Source: Blastococcus sp. MG754426
Lineage (GTDB): Bacteria > Actinomycetota > Actinomycetes > Mycobacteriales > Geodermatophilaceae
Assembly (NCBI RefSeq): GCF_021699055.1
Contig: NZ_SSXC01000029.1
Span: 1-44,725 of the forward strand
Direction of reading: 5' to 3'
Length of the DNA stretch: 44,725 nt
Positions 31,275 to 44,725 of the stretch are shown one piece after another. Numbering within the stretch: position 1 is the first letter of the stretch; every line of letters starts with the position of its first letter. Position numbers and translations under genes: made by a program. The notes beneath the pieces are model-generated. The model saw only the letters and a program-made list of their open reading frames with translations, was not told the DNA's origin and did no database searches.

Positions 31275-33260
31275 GTGGACACCGCCGTGACCGACCCCGT
31301 GGTCGGCCTCGTTCTCGAGGGGCGCTACCGCCTCGAGGAGCGGGTGGCGCGGGGCGGCATGTCCACGGTCTACGCGGCCACCGACCTCCGCCTGCACAAG
31401 ACCGTCGCCGTCAAGGTGATGGCCGAGCACCTGGCGCACGACCCCACCTTCGTCGACCGGTTCACCCGCGAGGCGCGGGCGGCCGCGATGCTCAGCCACC
31501 CCAACGTCGTGGGCGTGAGCGACCAGGGCAGCGACCAGGGCCTGGTCTTCCTCGTCATGGAGCTGGTGCGCGGCCGCACGCTGCGCGACCTGCTCAGCGC
31601 CCGCGGCCGGCTCACCGTCGGCGAGGCGTTCGCCGTCCTGGAGCCGGTGCTCGCCGGCCTCACCGCCGCGCACCGCGCCGGCATCGTGCACCGCGACATC
31701 AAGCCGGAGAACGTGCTGATCGGCGTCGACGGCGTGGTCAAGGTCGCCGACTTCGGCCTGGCCCGCGCCGTCGTCGGCACCGGGCAGACCAGCCAGACCG
31801 GCGGGGTGCTCATCGGCACCGTCGCCTACCTCTCCCCCGAGCAGCTCGAGCGCGGCCGCGCCGACGCCCGCAGCGACATCTACGCCGCCGGGATCGTGCT
31901 CTACGAGATGCTCACCGGGCACCCGCCGTTCGGTGGCGACACCCCGCTGGCGGTCGCCTACCAGCACGTGCACCACGACGTGCCCGCGCCGTCGGCCGAG
32001 GTGCCCGGCCTGCCGTGGCAGGTCGACGAGCTGGTCGCCCGCACCACGCGGCGCGACCCCGCCGGCCGGCCCCTGGACGCCGGGGCGTTCCTCGCCGAGC
32101 TGACCGACGTGCGCACCGACCTCGGCATCGAGCCGGTGCCCGTGCCGACCGGGCAGAGCACCGGTGGCCCCGGCACGCTGCGGCCCACCAACCGGCCGAC
32201 CCGGCCCCGCCCCGGCCACCCGAGCAACCCCGGTACCGCGGTGCTCGGCGACCGCACCGACCGCGCCGGGCGCACCAGCATGCTGCCGGGGATGGGGGCC
32301 GGGCCCACCACCGACGTGCACGGACGCCGGCCCGCCCCCGGCCGGCCACGCCCCGGCGTCCCCGACCACGTCCGCCGCCGCCGCGCCCGGCTGCTCATCG
32401 CGATCGTCCTGCTGATGGCCGTGACGGTGGGCGCCGTCGGCTGGTGGCTGGGCTCGGGTAGGTGGACCGACGTCCCCGAGCTGACCGGCAAGCAGGAGGC
32501 CGCGGCCATCGACCTGCTGCAGGACGCCGGTCTGGATCCCGACCCGGTCGTCCGGGAGTGGAGCGAGGAGGTGCCCGAGGGCGTCGTCATCTCCACGGAC
32601 CCGGCCTCGGGCGAGGTCATCCGCGGCACCGACGTGCGCGTCGTCGTCTCCAAGGGGCTGGAGCGCTACACCGTGCCGCCGGAGCTCGTCGGCCTGCCGG
32701 TCGACGACGTCGAGGCGCGCCTGCAGGCCGACCTGCCGATCCAGATCACCCGGGGCCAGGACTACGACGACGCCGTGCCCCCGGGCCACGTCGTCCGCTT
32801 CGACCCGCCCGCCGGGACCGCGCTCAAGCGCGACCAGGTCGTGACCGTGGTGATCAGCCAGGGCCGGGCGCCGGTCTCCGTCCCGGACGTGACCGGGCAG
32901 ACCCCGGAGCAGGCGACGTCGAACCTGGAGGCGCTGGGCTTCGTCGTCGAGCGCATCGAGGACGGCCGCAGCGACCAGGTCGACCAGGGCGAGGTCATGG
33001 CCGTCGAGCCCGGCCCCGCGGCCGGGCCGGTCCCCTACGGCAGCACCGTGCGCATCCAGGTCTCCGCCGGCGTCCCGCTGGTCACCGTGCCCGACGTCGT
33101 CGGCCGCAGCGGCGACGAGGCCGCGTCGATCCTCGAGCAGGCGGGCCTCGAGGTGGAGGCCACCCGCTTCTTCGGCAACCGGGTGCTGCGGCAGAGCCCC
33201 GCGGCCGGGGAGACCGTCGAGCGCGGCACCTCCGTCACCATCCTGCTCAGCTTCGGATAG
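31275..33260 (+). CDS. pknL: PASTA-domain Ser/Thr protein kinase (PknL position)
   Basis: The 661-residue membrane kinase starts VDTAVTDPVVGLVLEGRYRL. The N-terminal Hanks kinase domain (about 12-280) has the Gly-rich loop VARGGMSTVY, VAVKVM (Lys near 46), the catalytic loop HRDIKPENVL (about 138-147), DFGLA and SPEQ. A Pro/Arg-rich juxtamembrane linker (about 285-370) leads to one helix LLIAIVLLMAVTVGAVGWWL (about 373-392). Four extracellular PASTA domains (about 397-460, 461-532, 533-600, 601-661) follow. PASTA domains bind peptidoglycan/lipid II. Gene order (Rv2175c family, pknL, aroG) matches M. tuberculosis PknL, but the mycobacterial protein lacks PASTA. The likely substrate is the Rv2175c-family protein nearby. 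Confidence 0.92.
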   Translation: MDTAVTDPVVGLVLEGRYRLEERVARGGMSTVYAATDLRLHKTVAVKVMAEHLAHDPTFVDRFTREARAAAMLSHPNVVGVSDQGSDQGLVFLVMELVRGRTLRDLLSARGRLTVGEAFAVLEPVLAGLTAAHRAGIVHRDIKPENVLIGVDGVVKVADFGLARAVVGTGQTSQTGGVLIGTVAYLSPEQLERGRADARSDIYAAGIVLYEMLTGHPPFGGDTPLAVAYQHVHHDVPAPSAEVPGLPWQVDELVARTTRRDPAGRPLDAGAFLAELTDVRTDLGIEPVPVPTGQSTGGPGTLRPTNRPTRPRPGHPSNPGTAVLGDRTDRAGRTSMLPGMGAGPTTDVHGRRPAPGRPRPGVPDHVRRRRARLLIAIVLLMAVTVGAVGWWLGSGRWTDVPELTGKQEAAAIDLLQDAGLDPDPVVREWSEEVPEGVVISTDPASGEVIRGTDVRVVVSKGLERYTVPPELVGLPVDDVEARLQADLPIQITRGQDYDDAVPPGHVVRFDPPAGTALKRDQVVTVVISQGRAPVSVPDVTGQTPEQATSNLEALGFVVERIEDGRSDQVDQGEVMAVEPGPAAGPVPYGSTVRIQVSAGVPLVTVPDVVGRSGDEAASILEQAGLEVEATRFFGNRVLRQSPAAGETVERGTSVTILLSFG

Positions 33261-33264
33261 GCCC

Positions 33265-34161
33265 GTGCCCGACCCCTCCCCCGTGCCGCCGATCGGCGCG
33301 CACATCCAGATCAAGGGCGGCCTGGCCAAGGGCGGCCTGCCCTACACCGACGCCGTCGGCGCCCGTGCGGTGCAGGTGTTCGTCGGCAACCCGCGCGGCT
33401 GGCGGCTCACCGACGGGGACCCGCAGCAGGACGCGCTGTTCACCGCCGGGTGCGCCGAGCGCGGGGTGCCGTCGTTCATCCACACCCCGTTCCTGGTCAA
33501 CGTCGGCTCCCCCACCGAGGCGACCGTGGCGCAGTCGATCGCCTCGATCGCGCACAACCTGCGGCGCGGCGCGCAGCTGGGCTGCCAGGGCGTGGTCGTG
33601 CACGCCGGCTCCGCGGTGGGCGAGGACCGCTACGAGCCCGCGCTGCGCCAGCTGCACGAGCAGCTGCTGCCGGTGCTGGAGGCCGCCGACCCGGACGGGC
33701 CGCGGCTGCTGGTCGAGCCCACCGCCGGCGGCGGCAAGGCGCTGGCGGCCACGGTCGAGGACCTGGGGCCGTACTTCGCCGCGCTGGAGCACCACCCGCT
33801 GCTCGGCGTCTGCTTCGACACCTGCCACGCCTGGGCCGCCGGGCACGACCTCGCCGTCCCCGGTGGGATGTCGGCGACCCTCGACGCGCTCGAGGCCACC
33901 GTCGGCCCCGGCCGGCTGGGCCTGGTGCACGTGAACGACTCGCTGGACGAGTGCGGCTCCAAGCGCGACCGGCACACCACGATCGGCGAGGGGCTGATCG
34001 GCTCCGGCGCGTACGGCACCGGCCCGTTCGCCGAGCTGGTGCGGCACCGCACGACCGCCGGGGTGCCGATGGTCGTCGAGACACCGAGCGTGCGCGACGG
34101 CGACCCCTGCGGCGGGCACGCGGCCGACATCAAGCTGCTCAACTCCCTCATCGGCGACTGA
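33265..34161 (+). CDS. nfo: Endonuclease IV-type AP endonuclease
   Basis: The 298-residue TIM-barrel protein of the AP endonuclease 2 (endonuclease IV) family nicks abasic sites in base-excision repair. It has PIGAHIQIKGGL (about 9-20), VVVHAGSAVGEDRYEPAL (about 112-129), LLVEPTAGGG (about 149-158), CFDTCHAWAAGHDL (about 183-196) and HVNDSLDECGSKRDRHTTIG (about 221-240). The residues include the metal-ligand His/Asp/Glu expected. GTG start, 4 nt after the kinase stop, so possibly co-transcribed with it. Two hairpins follow. Confidence 0.88.
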   Translation: MPDPSPVPPIGAHIQIKGGLAKGGLPYTDAVGARAVQVFVGNPRGWRLTDGDPQQDALFTAGCAERGVPSFIHTPFLVNVGSPTEATVAQSIASIAHNLRRGAQLGCQGVVVHAGSAVGEDRYEPALRQLHEQLLPVLEAADPDGPRLLVEPTAGGGKALAATVEDLGPYFAALEHHPLLGVCFDTCHAWAAGHDLAVPGGMSATLDALEATVGPGRLGLVHVNDSLDECGSKRDRHTTIGEGLIGSGAYGTGPFAELVRHRTTAGVPMVVETPSVRDGDPCGGHAADIKLLNSLIGD

Positions 34162-34180
34162 CCGCCGCCTCCCGCGGCGG
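34162..34180 (+). terminator. Hairpin after nfo
   Basis: CCGCCGC, 5-nt loop, GCGGCGG, immediately after the nfo stop. Confidence 0.55.
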
Positions 34181-34203
34181 GTCGAGCCGGGGGTGGTCGC
34201 GTC

Positions 34204-34225
34204 GAGCCGCGTGCGCACGCGGCTC
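34204..34225. terminator. Perfect 22-nt palindrome between convergent nfo and ltaE
   Basis: GAGCCGCGTGCGCACGCGGC plus TC is exactly self-complementary: a 9-bp stem with a 4-nt loop. It is a probable bidirectional terminator. Confidence 0.65.
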
Positions 34226-34269
34226 ACCCCTTCCCCGAGCGGGTCGGCCCGGGCGGGGCGGCGGCGACG

Positions 34270-40029
<5,760 letters not shown>

Positions 40030-40042
40030 GGCTGCAGGGATC

Positions 40043-40058
40043 GACGGCCGGGGCCGTC
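40043..40058. terminator. Hairpin between convergent chemoreceptor and exoribonuclease
   Basis: GACGGC and GCCGTC around a 4-nt loop. A short second hairpin CGCGGG/CCCGCG overlaps the neighbouring stop. Confidence 0.5.
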
Positions 40059-40065
40059 CGCGGGA

Positions 40066-40551
40066 TCACCCGCGGGCGGCCTCGATCGCGTTCCAGCGGG
40101 CCAGGTTGTAGCGGGCGTCGACCAGCGCGTCGTGCGTGCCCTGCGGCTTGGGCGGCAGCGGCGGCTGCCCGGAGTCGTCCCAGCGCTGGCGCAGCTCGCG
40201 GGTGAACCGCGGGATCGGCCGCGGGAGCGCCGGCATCGCACCCCACAGCTGGCAGAGCGCCACGTGGTCGTAGGCGGCGAACCACGCCCAGAGCTCGATC
40301 TCCTCCCCCGGCGCGGTCAGGAAGGAGAGCAGGTCATCCCGGATCCGCTCCCGGCTCCGCCACGCCCGGTTCGCCGGCGGGGGCAGCTGGTCGAGGACGT
40401 TGCGGCGCACCCACGGGATGGCCCGGTCGGGGTCGAACTCCGTGCTCACCGCGTAGAACTCCCGCCCGGTCTCGTCCACGACGCCGATGGAGACGAGGTC
40501 GATGGTGGTGCCGTCCTCGATGAACTCGGTGTCGTAGAAGAAGCGCCGCAC
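40066..40551 (-). CDS. 3'-5' exoribonuclease, Rv2179c family (DEDDh)
   Basis: The 161-residue protein is a close homologue of M. tuberculosis Rv2179c, a 3'-5' exoribonuclease. DEDDh residues are visible: FFYDTEF at the start (Asp-x-Glu), AYDHVALCQLWGAMPAL in the middle and HDALVDARYNLARW at the end (His-Asp...Asp). Length equals the family. The GTG at 40551 follows TACGGT by 7 nt, with no Shine-Dalgarno sequence (leaderless type). In M. tuberculosis it sits next to aroG; here pfkA and the chemoreceptor separate them. Confidence 0.9.
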   Translation of the reverse strand: MRRFFYDTEFIEDGTTIDLVSIGVVDETGREFYAVSTEFDPDRAIPWVRRNVLDQLPPPANRAWRSRERIRDDLLSFLTAPGEEIELWAWFAAYDHVALCQLWGAMPALPRPIPRFTRELRQRWDDSGQPPLPPKPQGTHDALVDARYNLARWNAIEAARG

Positions 40552-40558
40552 GGCACCC

Positions 40559-40564
40559 ACCGTA
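40559..40564 (-). promoter_or_regulatory. Leaderless-type -10 of the exoribonuclease gene
   Basis: TACGGT on the minus strand, 7 nt before the GTG at 40551. Confidence 0.5.
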
Positions 40565-40574
40565 GGCGGCCCGG

Positions 40575-41483
40575 TCAGGCCGCCGGACCGCTCCTGGGCT
40601 GCGCCCCGAGCGAGTGGGTGCCGAACTCGCGGCCCCCCAGCGCCGCGATGTCCCGCTCGAGCTGGGGCACCCGCTTCGCCGCGACCGCCGTCGCCACCTT
40701 CTCGGCGAGGACGCCGGTGACCAGCTGGCGCAGGGCGGCGACGGTGCCCACCGAGCGCGGGACGAACACCCGCCGGCGGCGCGTCTCCAGGTTCTGCACC
40801 AGCGCCTCGGCGCAGGCCTCGACCGACGTGTACGCACCCAGCGGCCCCGGCAGCTGCCGGCGGGTCTCGGCGAAGGTGGGCAGCGCGGCCTCGGTGTCGC
40901 GCACCAGGTCGGTGTCGATCCACGTGGGGTGGGCGCTGGCCACCGTGACGCCGCGGTGCGCGACCTCCAGCCGCAGCGCGTCGCCGAAGCGCTCGACGCC
41001 GGCCTTGGACGCGCAGTAGGCGCTCATGCCGGGGAGGACGGTGAACGCCGCCGCGGAGCTGACGAGCAGCACGTGCCCCCTGCGCTTCGCGACCTCGGGC
41101 AGGGCGGCGTGCGCGGTCAGCATCGTGCCGATCAGGTTCACCTCGATGGTGCGGGCCAGCGCGTGGGCCGAGCTCGTCATCACCGTGGTGAGCGGCGCGA
41201 TGCCGGCGTTGGCGACGACGACGTCCAGCCCGCCGAACGTGTCCACCGTGCGCCGCACCGCCGCGGCCAGCGCGTCGGCGTCGGTCACGTCGGCCTCCAC
41301 CCACAGGTGCTCGGGGCCGAGCTCGCCGGCGACCCGCGCCAGCTCGTCGGGCTCCAGTCCGACGAGGGCGACCCGCGCCCCGCGCGCGGCCGCCTTCCGG
41401 GCCAGCGCGGCGCCGATGCCCCGGGCGGCGCCGGTGATCAGGACCGATCTCCCGGCCAGCGGGGTGCGGTGTCGGGACGCCAT
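40575..41483 (-). CDS. Short-chain dehydrogenase/reductase
   Basis: The 302-residue classical SDR has the NAD(P)-binding ITGAARGIGAALA (about 16-28), VVANAGIA (about 90-97), the catalytic Ser in LLVSSAAAFTVLPG and Y-x-x-x-K in SAYCASKAGVERFG (about 155-168). The C-terminal extension resembles actinobacterial SDRs that pair with flavin monooxygenases. It probably interconverts a secondary alcohol and a ketone. ATG has GAGGAGC about 8 nt upstream. Divergent from the monooxygenase gene across a region rich in palindromes, so probably co-regulated. Confidence 0.88.
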   Translation of the reverse strand: MASRHRTPLAGRSVLITGAARGIGAALARKAAARGARVALVGLEPDELARVAGELGPEHLWVEADVTDADALAAAVRRTVDTFGGLDVVVANAGIAPLTTVMTSSAHALARTIEVNLIGTMLTAHAALPEVAKRRGHVLLVSSAAAFTVLPGMSAYCASKAGVERFGDALRLEVAHRGVTVASAHPTWIDTDLVRDTEAALPTFAETRRQLPGPLGAYTSVEACAEALVQNLETRRRRVFVPRSVGTVAALRQLVTGVLAEKVATAVAAKRVPQLERDIAALGGREFGTHSLGAQPRSGPAA

Positions 41484-41514
41484 CGGGTTGCTCCTCGGCT
41501 CGTCGCGCTCCCAT

Positions 41515-41563
41515 CGAGCACTGCTCAACAGATGTTGTAGCTTGTTGATCGTTGCTCAGCAAG
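41515..41563. promoter_or_regulatory. Palindrome cluster and promoter in the SDR/monooxygenase divergent region
   Basis: Three inverted repeats occur in under 50 nt: GAGCACTGCTC (41516-41526), CAACAGATGTTG (41526-41537) and TTGCTCAGCAA (41552-41562). The last is nested in a longer imperfect CTTGTTGA-N7-TCAGCAAG. A minus-strand promoter TTGCTG-N17-TACAAC (41562-41534) fits the SDR. On the plus strand TAGCTT (41538-41543) is a possible -10. Candidate operators for the TetR encoded at 44059. Confidence 0.5.
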
Positions 41564-41585
41564 CCGAGGGAAGGAGCCGACCGAG

Positions 41586-43115
41586 GTGACCAGCACGACG
41601 CGGACGCACGCCACCACCTCCGCCGCCCCGCGCGAGGTGCGGGTGGCCGTCATCGGGTCCGGCTTCGCCGGCCTGGCCATGGGGATCACGCTGCGGCAGC
41701 GCGGGGAGGCCGACTTCGTCCTCCTGGAGCGGGCCGGGGACGTCGGCGGCACCTGGCGCGACAACACCTATCCGGGCGCGGCGTGCGACGTGCAGTCGCA
41801 CCTGTACTCCTACTCCTTCGCCCCCAACCCGGACTGGCCCCGCGCCTACTCCGAGCAGCCGGAGATCCAGGCCTACCTGCAGGCGACCGCCGACCGGTTC
41901 GACGTGCGCCGGCACTGCGTCTTCGGGGCGGAGGTGACCGATGCCCGGTGGGACGACGCGGCGCGCCGCTGGCAGGTGCGGACGACGGCCGGCGAGTTCC
42001 GGGCCCAGGTGCTGGTCTCCGCCGCGGGGGCGCTCGCCGACCCGACCTACCCGGACATCCCGGGCCTGGAGACCTTCGAGGGCACCGTCATGCACTCGGC
42101 GCGCTGGGACCCCTCGCACGACGTGGGCGGTGAGCACGTAGCCGTCATCGGCACCGGCGCCTCGGCCGTCCAGATCGTGCCGGCCATCCAGCCGCAGGTG
42201 GAGAGCATCGCGGTCTACCAGCGCACCCCGCCCTGGGTGGTCCCCCGCACCGACCACCCGGTGAAGCCGTGGGCCCGCCGGCTGTACCGCCTGGTGCCGG
42301 GGGTGCAGCGCGCCGTCCGCGGGGCGCTCTACGCGCTGCGCGAGTTCCTCGTGATCGGCATGGCCAAGCGGCGGGCGTTCCTCCGGCCCGTCGGCCGGCT
42401 GGCGAGGGCCCACCTCCACCGCCAGGTACGCGACCCCCGGCTCCGGGCGGCGCTGACGCCGGACTACACGATCGGCTGCAAGCGGATCCTGATCAGCAAC
42501 GACTACTACCCCGCCCTCTGCGCCCCCAACGCCGAACTGGTGACCGCGGGCATCGCCGAGGTCCGGCCGCGCTCGATCGTCACCCGGGACGGCGTCGAGC
42601 GGCCCACCGACACCCTCGTGCTCGCCACCGGCTTCCACGTCACCGACCTGCCGATCGCGGAGCGCATCCACGGCCGTGACGGCCGGTCCCTGGCCGAGGT
42701 GTGGGCCGGTGGCATGGTGAGCAACCGCAGCACCACCGTCGCCGGCTTCCCCAACCTGTTCCTGCTGGTCGGGCCGAACGTCGGCGTCGGGCACACCTCG
42801 ATGGTCTACATGATCGAGTCGCAGGTGGCCTACGTCGACGACGCGCTGCGCACCATGGCGGCCGAGGGCCTCGCCGTCCTGGAGACCACCCCGCAGGCGC
42901 AGGCGGCCTACCGCGACCTCATCGCCCGGAAGTCGCAGGGCACCGTCTGGCTCGGTGGCGGGTGCGCGAGCTGGTACCTCGACGAGCACGGCCACAACAC
43001 CACGCTCTGGCCGGACTTCACCTTCCGGTTCCGCAGGCTCACCCGGCGCCTGGACCGCGAGAACTACGTCGGCGTCCCCGCCGGGGCGCCCGTCCGCACG
43101 GAGGAGGCGGCGTGA
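41586..43115 (+). CDS. Baeyer-Villiger-type flavin monooxygenase
   Basis: The 509-residue FAD/NADPH monooxygenase has the first Rossmann motif GSGFAG (about 24-29), GGTWRDNTYPGAACDVQSHL (about 54-73), and the Baeyer-Villiger fingerprint F-x-G-x-x-x-H-x-x-x-W-D as FEGTVMHSARWD (164-175). The second Rossmann motif is VIGTGASAVQIVPAI (about 186-200). The fingerprint is exact, so conversion of a ketone to an ester/lactone is inferred; the substrate is unknown. The GTG start has GGAAGGAG about 10-12 nt upstream. The stop overlaps the hydrolase GTG. Confidence 0.88.
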   Translation: MTSTTRTHATTSAAPREVRVAVIGSGFAGLAMGITLRQRGEADFVLLERAGDVGGTWRDNTYPGAACDVQSHLYSYSFAPNPDWPRAYSEQPEIQAYLQATADRFDVRRHCVFGAEVTDARWDDAARRWQVRTTAGEFRAQVLVSAAGALADPTYPDIPGLETFEGTVMHSARWDPSHDVGGEHVAVIGTGASAVQIVPAIQPQVESIAVYQRTPPWVVPRTDHPVKPWARRLYRLVPGVQRAVRGALYALREFLVIGMAKRRAFLRPVGRLARAHLHRQVRDPRLRAALTPDYTIGCKRILISNDYYPALCAPNAELVTAGIAEVRPRSIVTRDGVERPTDTLVLATGFHVTDLPIAERIHGRDGRSLAEVWAGGMVSNRSTTVAGFPNLFLLVGPNVGVGHTSMVYMIESQVAYVDDALRTMAAEGLAVLETTPQAQAAYRDLIARKSQGTVWLGGGCASWYLDEHGHNTTLWPDFTFRFRRLTRRLDRENYVGVPAGAPVRTEEAA

Positions 43116-44062
43116 CCGGCACGCTCACCCGGACGGTCCGCCGGCGCACCGCGGCGGTCGCCACCTCCGACGGCGCGCGGCTGCACGCCACCGCCGAGGG
43201 CGGCGAGGAGGCCCCGGTGACCGTCGTCCTCGCCCACGGCTGGACGCTGTCGCAGGCCGCCTGGGACGACGTCGCCGGCCTGCTGACCGGTCCGGTCGCC
43301 GACGGCGCCCTGCGCCTGGTCCGCTACGACCAGCGCGGCCACGGCCGCTCGGCCTGGCCCGCTCCCCGGCCGGAGGCCCCGGTCTCCATCGACCGGCTCG
43401 GCGAGGACCTGGCCGACGTCCTCGACCGGCTGGCGCCCACCGGGCCCGTCGTCCTCGGCGGTCACTCCATGGGCGGCATGACCATCATGTGCCTGGCCGC
43501 GGCCCGGCCCGAGCTCTTCGGGGACCGGGTGCGTGGCGCGGCGCTGGTGTCGACGTCGGCCGGCGACCTCGCCTCCGACCCCCGGTCGGCCGGCGGCCGC
43601 ATGGCCCGGATCCGCCCCGGCGTGCTGACCGCGGCGCTGGCCGGCGCGGCCCTGGTGGAGCGGCTGCGCGCGCTCGTCCCGCCGGACCACCCGCGGCACC
43701 GGAAGATGGTGCGTGACCTGCTCTACGGCGCCGATGCCACCGACGAGATGGTCCGGGAGGGGGCGGAGATCATGCACGCGTCGACCGTGCGGTCCTTCGT
43801 CGAGTTCCTGCCCGCCCTCGGCGACCACGACAAGCGCGCGCAGCTCGACGCGCTCACCCGCGTCCCGGTCGAGATCTTCGTGGGCGACAGCGACAAGCTG
43901 ACCCCCGAGCGGCACAGCGCGCAGCTCGCCGAGGCGCTGCCCGGGGCCCGGCTGCACCGGGTGGAGCGGACCGGCCACATGCTGCCCCAGGAGCGCCCCC
44001 GGCTCGTCGCCGACGGCCTGCTGCGCCTCGTGGCCGCCGCCGGCGGGCAGGGCCCCGCGTGA
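43112..44062 (+). CDS. Alpha/beta hydrolase (probable ester hydrolase)
   Basis: The 316-residue alpha/beta-hydrolase has the oxyanion strand VVLAHGWTLSQAAWDDVA (about 38-55), YDQRGHGRS (about 71-79), nucleophile elbow GGHSMGGMTIM (about 112-122), the acid position in FVGDSDKLTPERH and a final His in RTGHMLPQERP. The Ser-Asp-His triad looks complete. Cap residues separate elbow and acid. Placed directly after the Baeyer-Villiger monooxygenase and coupled by GTGA, it probably hydrolyses the ester product. No signal peptide, so it is cytosolic. Confidence 0.87.
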   Translation: MTGTLTRTVRRRTAAVATSDGARLHATAEGGEEAPVTVVLAHGWTLSQAAWDDVAGLLTGPVADGALRLVRYDQRGHGRSAWPAPRPEAPVSIDRLGEDLADVLDRLAPTGPVVLGGHSMGGMTIMCLAAARPELFGDRVRGAALVSTSAGDLASDPRSAGGRMARIRPGVLTAALAGAALVERLRALVPPDHPRHRKMVRDLLYGADATDEMVREGAEIMHASTVRSFVEFLPALGDHDKRAQLDALTRVPVEIFVGDSDKLTPERHSAQLAEALPGARLHRVERTGHMLPQERPRLVADGLLRLVAAAGGQGPA

Positions 44063-44628
44063 CCGGACGCGCCCGCCGGTCGGCGGACGACCGCCGGGCG
44101 CAGCTCGTGCAGATCGGCCTCGAGCTGCTGCCCACCACCCCGGTGCAGGAGCTCACCATCGACGAGGTGGCCCGCCGGGCCGGCATCAGCCGCAGCCTGC
44201 TGTTCCACTACTTCCCGAGCAAGCGGGACTACTACGCGGCCGTGACCCGCGCGGCGGCGGAGCTGCTGTGGGCCCACCTGCTGCCCCGGCCGGGCACCCC
44301 CGGGGACGGCTCGGGCGTCGACGGCATGCTGGACCGCTACGTCGGCTGGGTGGAGACCTTCCGGGAGACCCACCTGGCCTTCGTCCGCGGCGCCTCGGGC
44401 GGTGACCCCTGGGTCGCCGAGGTCTACGCGGAGACCCGCGACCGGCTCGTCGAGGTGGGGCTGCGCACCCTGGGGCTGCCGGACGACGCCCGCCGCCGCC
44501 AGCTCGTCCTCGCGTTCTTCGCCTTCACCGAGGATCTCGTGGCGCAGTGGGTGCTGGAGCCGACGATGCCCCGCGAGGAGCTGCTCGCGCTGCTCCGCGA
44601 CGTCCTGGACCGGCTGCTGCCGCGCTAG
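44059..44628 (+). CDS. TetR-family regulator closing the monooxygenase operon
   Basis: The 189-residue protein has a TetR helix-turn-helix TIDEVARRAGISRSLLFHYF (about 34-53), then PSKRDYY. The C-terminal domain is helical. GTG overlaps the hydrolase stop (GTGA), so it is the third gene of the operon and probably autoregulates it through the palindrome cluster at 41515-41563. The ligand may be the ketone, ester or an acyl-CoA. Downstream is an inverted repeat near the window end. Confidence 0.87.
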   Translation: MTGRARRSADDRRAQLVQIGLELLPTTPVQELTIDEVARRAGISRSLLFHYFPSKRDYYAAVTRAAAELLWAHLLPRPGTPGDGSGVDGMLDRYVGWVETFRETHLAFVRGASGGDPWVAEVYAETRDRLVEVGLRTLGLPDDARRRQLVLAFFAFTEDLVAQWVLEPTMPREELLALLRDVLDRLLPR

Positions 44629-44642
44629 CTGATAGCCGTTGA

Positions 44643-44689
44643 CCCGCCCTCTGCGGAAGCGTCTCCCTGACGTTGCTGCGGAGGGCGGG
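44643..44689. repeat. Inverted repeat after the TetR gene
   Basis: CCCGCCCTCTGC (44643-44654) pairs with GCGGAGGGCGGG (44678-44689), 12 bp with one G-T pair and a 23-nt loop. It could be a terminator or the terminal region of a mobile element; the window ends too soon to tell. Confidence 0.5.
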
Positions 44690-44697
44690 AGGCTGTC

Positions 44698-44725
44698 GTG
44701 GGACTGCTGCATGAGGCGTTGCCGG
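44698..44725 (+). CDS. Possible start of a further gene (9 residues)
   Basis: GTG at 44698, with GGGAGG about 6 nt upstream, opens V-G-L-L-H-E-A-L-P before the window ends. Too short to identify; given only because the ribosome-binding site is good. Confidence 0.25.

Noticed and set aside
41586-43115. Simple FMO (amine/sulphur oxygenase) call
   Set aside because: The exact F-x-G-x-x-x-H-x-x-x-W-D fingerprint favours a Baeyer-Villiger monooxygenase.

Overview
The window is very GC-rich, gene-dense actinobacterial chromosome. Many starts are GTG, and neighbouring genes very often overlap by 4 nt (GTGA). A DUF222/HNH endonuclease gene, a CrtYcYd-type lycopene cyclase, CrtO/CruF/CruG-type carotenoid genes and a PPi-type phosphofructokinase together suggest Geodermatophilaceae (Blastococcus/Geodermatophilus/Modestobacter). 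That placement is inference. I see no rRNA, tRNA or CRISPR.

Layout. (1) 1-95: the end of an IS5-type insertion sequence, abutting the stop codon of a VOC/PhnB-like gene (96-581), then a tiny acidic lipoprotein (748-936). (2) 1021-5720: an SOS-controlled operon read leftwards, DUF6504, HEPN (SAV_6107-type), then DnaE2-type error-prone polymerase, with a LexA box of perfect arms upstream. imuA and imuB are absent. (3) 5903-7420: a DUF222/HNH gene. (4) 7673-13088: a tightly coupled six-gene operon, YbaK, GNAT, CrtO-like oxidoreductase, CruF-like hydratase, glycosyltransferase and flavin reductase. (5) 13101-18610: adenosine kinase, a CDP-alcohol phosphatidyltransferase, a secreted lipase-like hydrolase and an ABC exporter with a LolA/RseB-like exported protein. 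(6) 18672-22784: a TetR gene divergent from an acyl-CoA ligase and crotonase pair, then two small proteins of unknown function. (7) 22789-36623 (and 40066-40551): a block in the same order as Mycobacterium tuberculosis Rv2172c-Rv2179c (metF, prenyl synthase, Rv2175c, pknL, aroG, exoribonuclease). Here crtI-crtB and crtYcYd sit where mptA would be. lldD, a ZTP-riboswitch-controlled glyA, an endonuclease IV gene and ltaE are interleaved. (8) 36674-40029: PPi-type 6-phosphofructokinase and a chemoreceptor. (9) 40575-44628: SDR / Baeyer-Villiger monooxygenase / alpha-beta hydrolase / TetR, which reads as a self-contained ketone-cleaving catabolic module.

How the genes work together. The two carotenoid loci combine into GGPP, phytoene, lycopene, cyclised, ketolated, hydrated and glycosylated carotenoid, so the expected pigment is a polar carotenoid glycoside. 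glyA, metF and ltaE touch one-carbon and glycine metabolism. The SOS operon and endonuclease IV belong to DNA damage tolerance and repair. Many first-in-unit genes have a TAnnnT hexamer 6-8 nt before the start codon, which implies leaderless transcripts.
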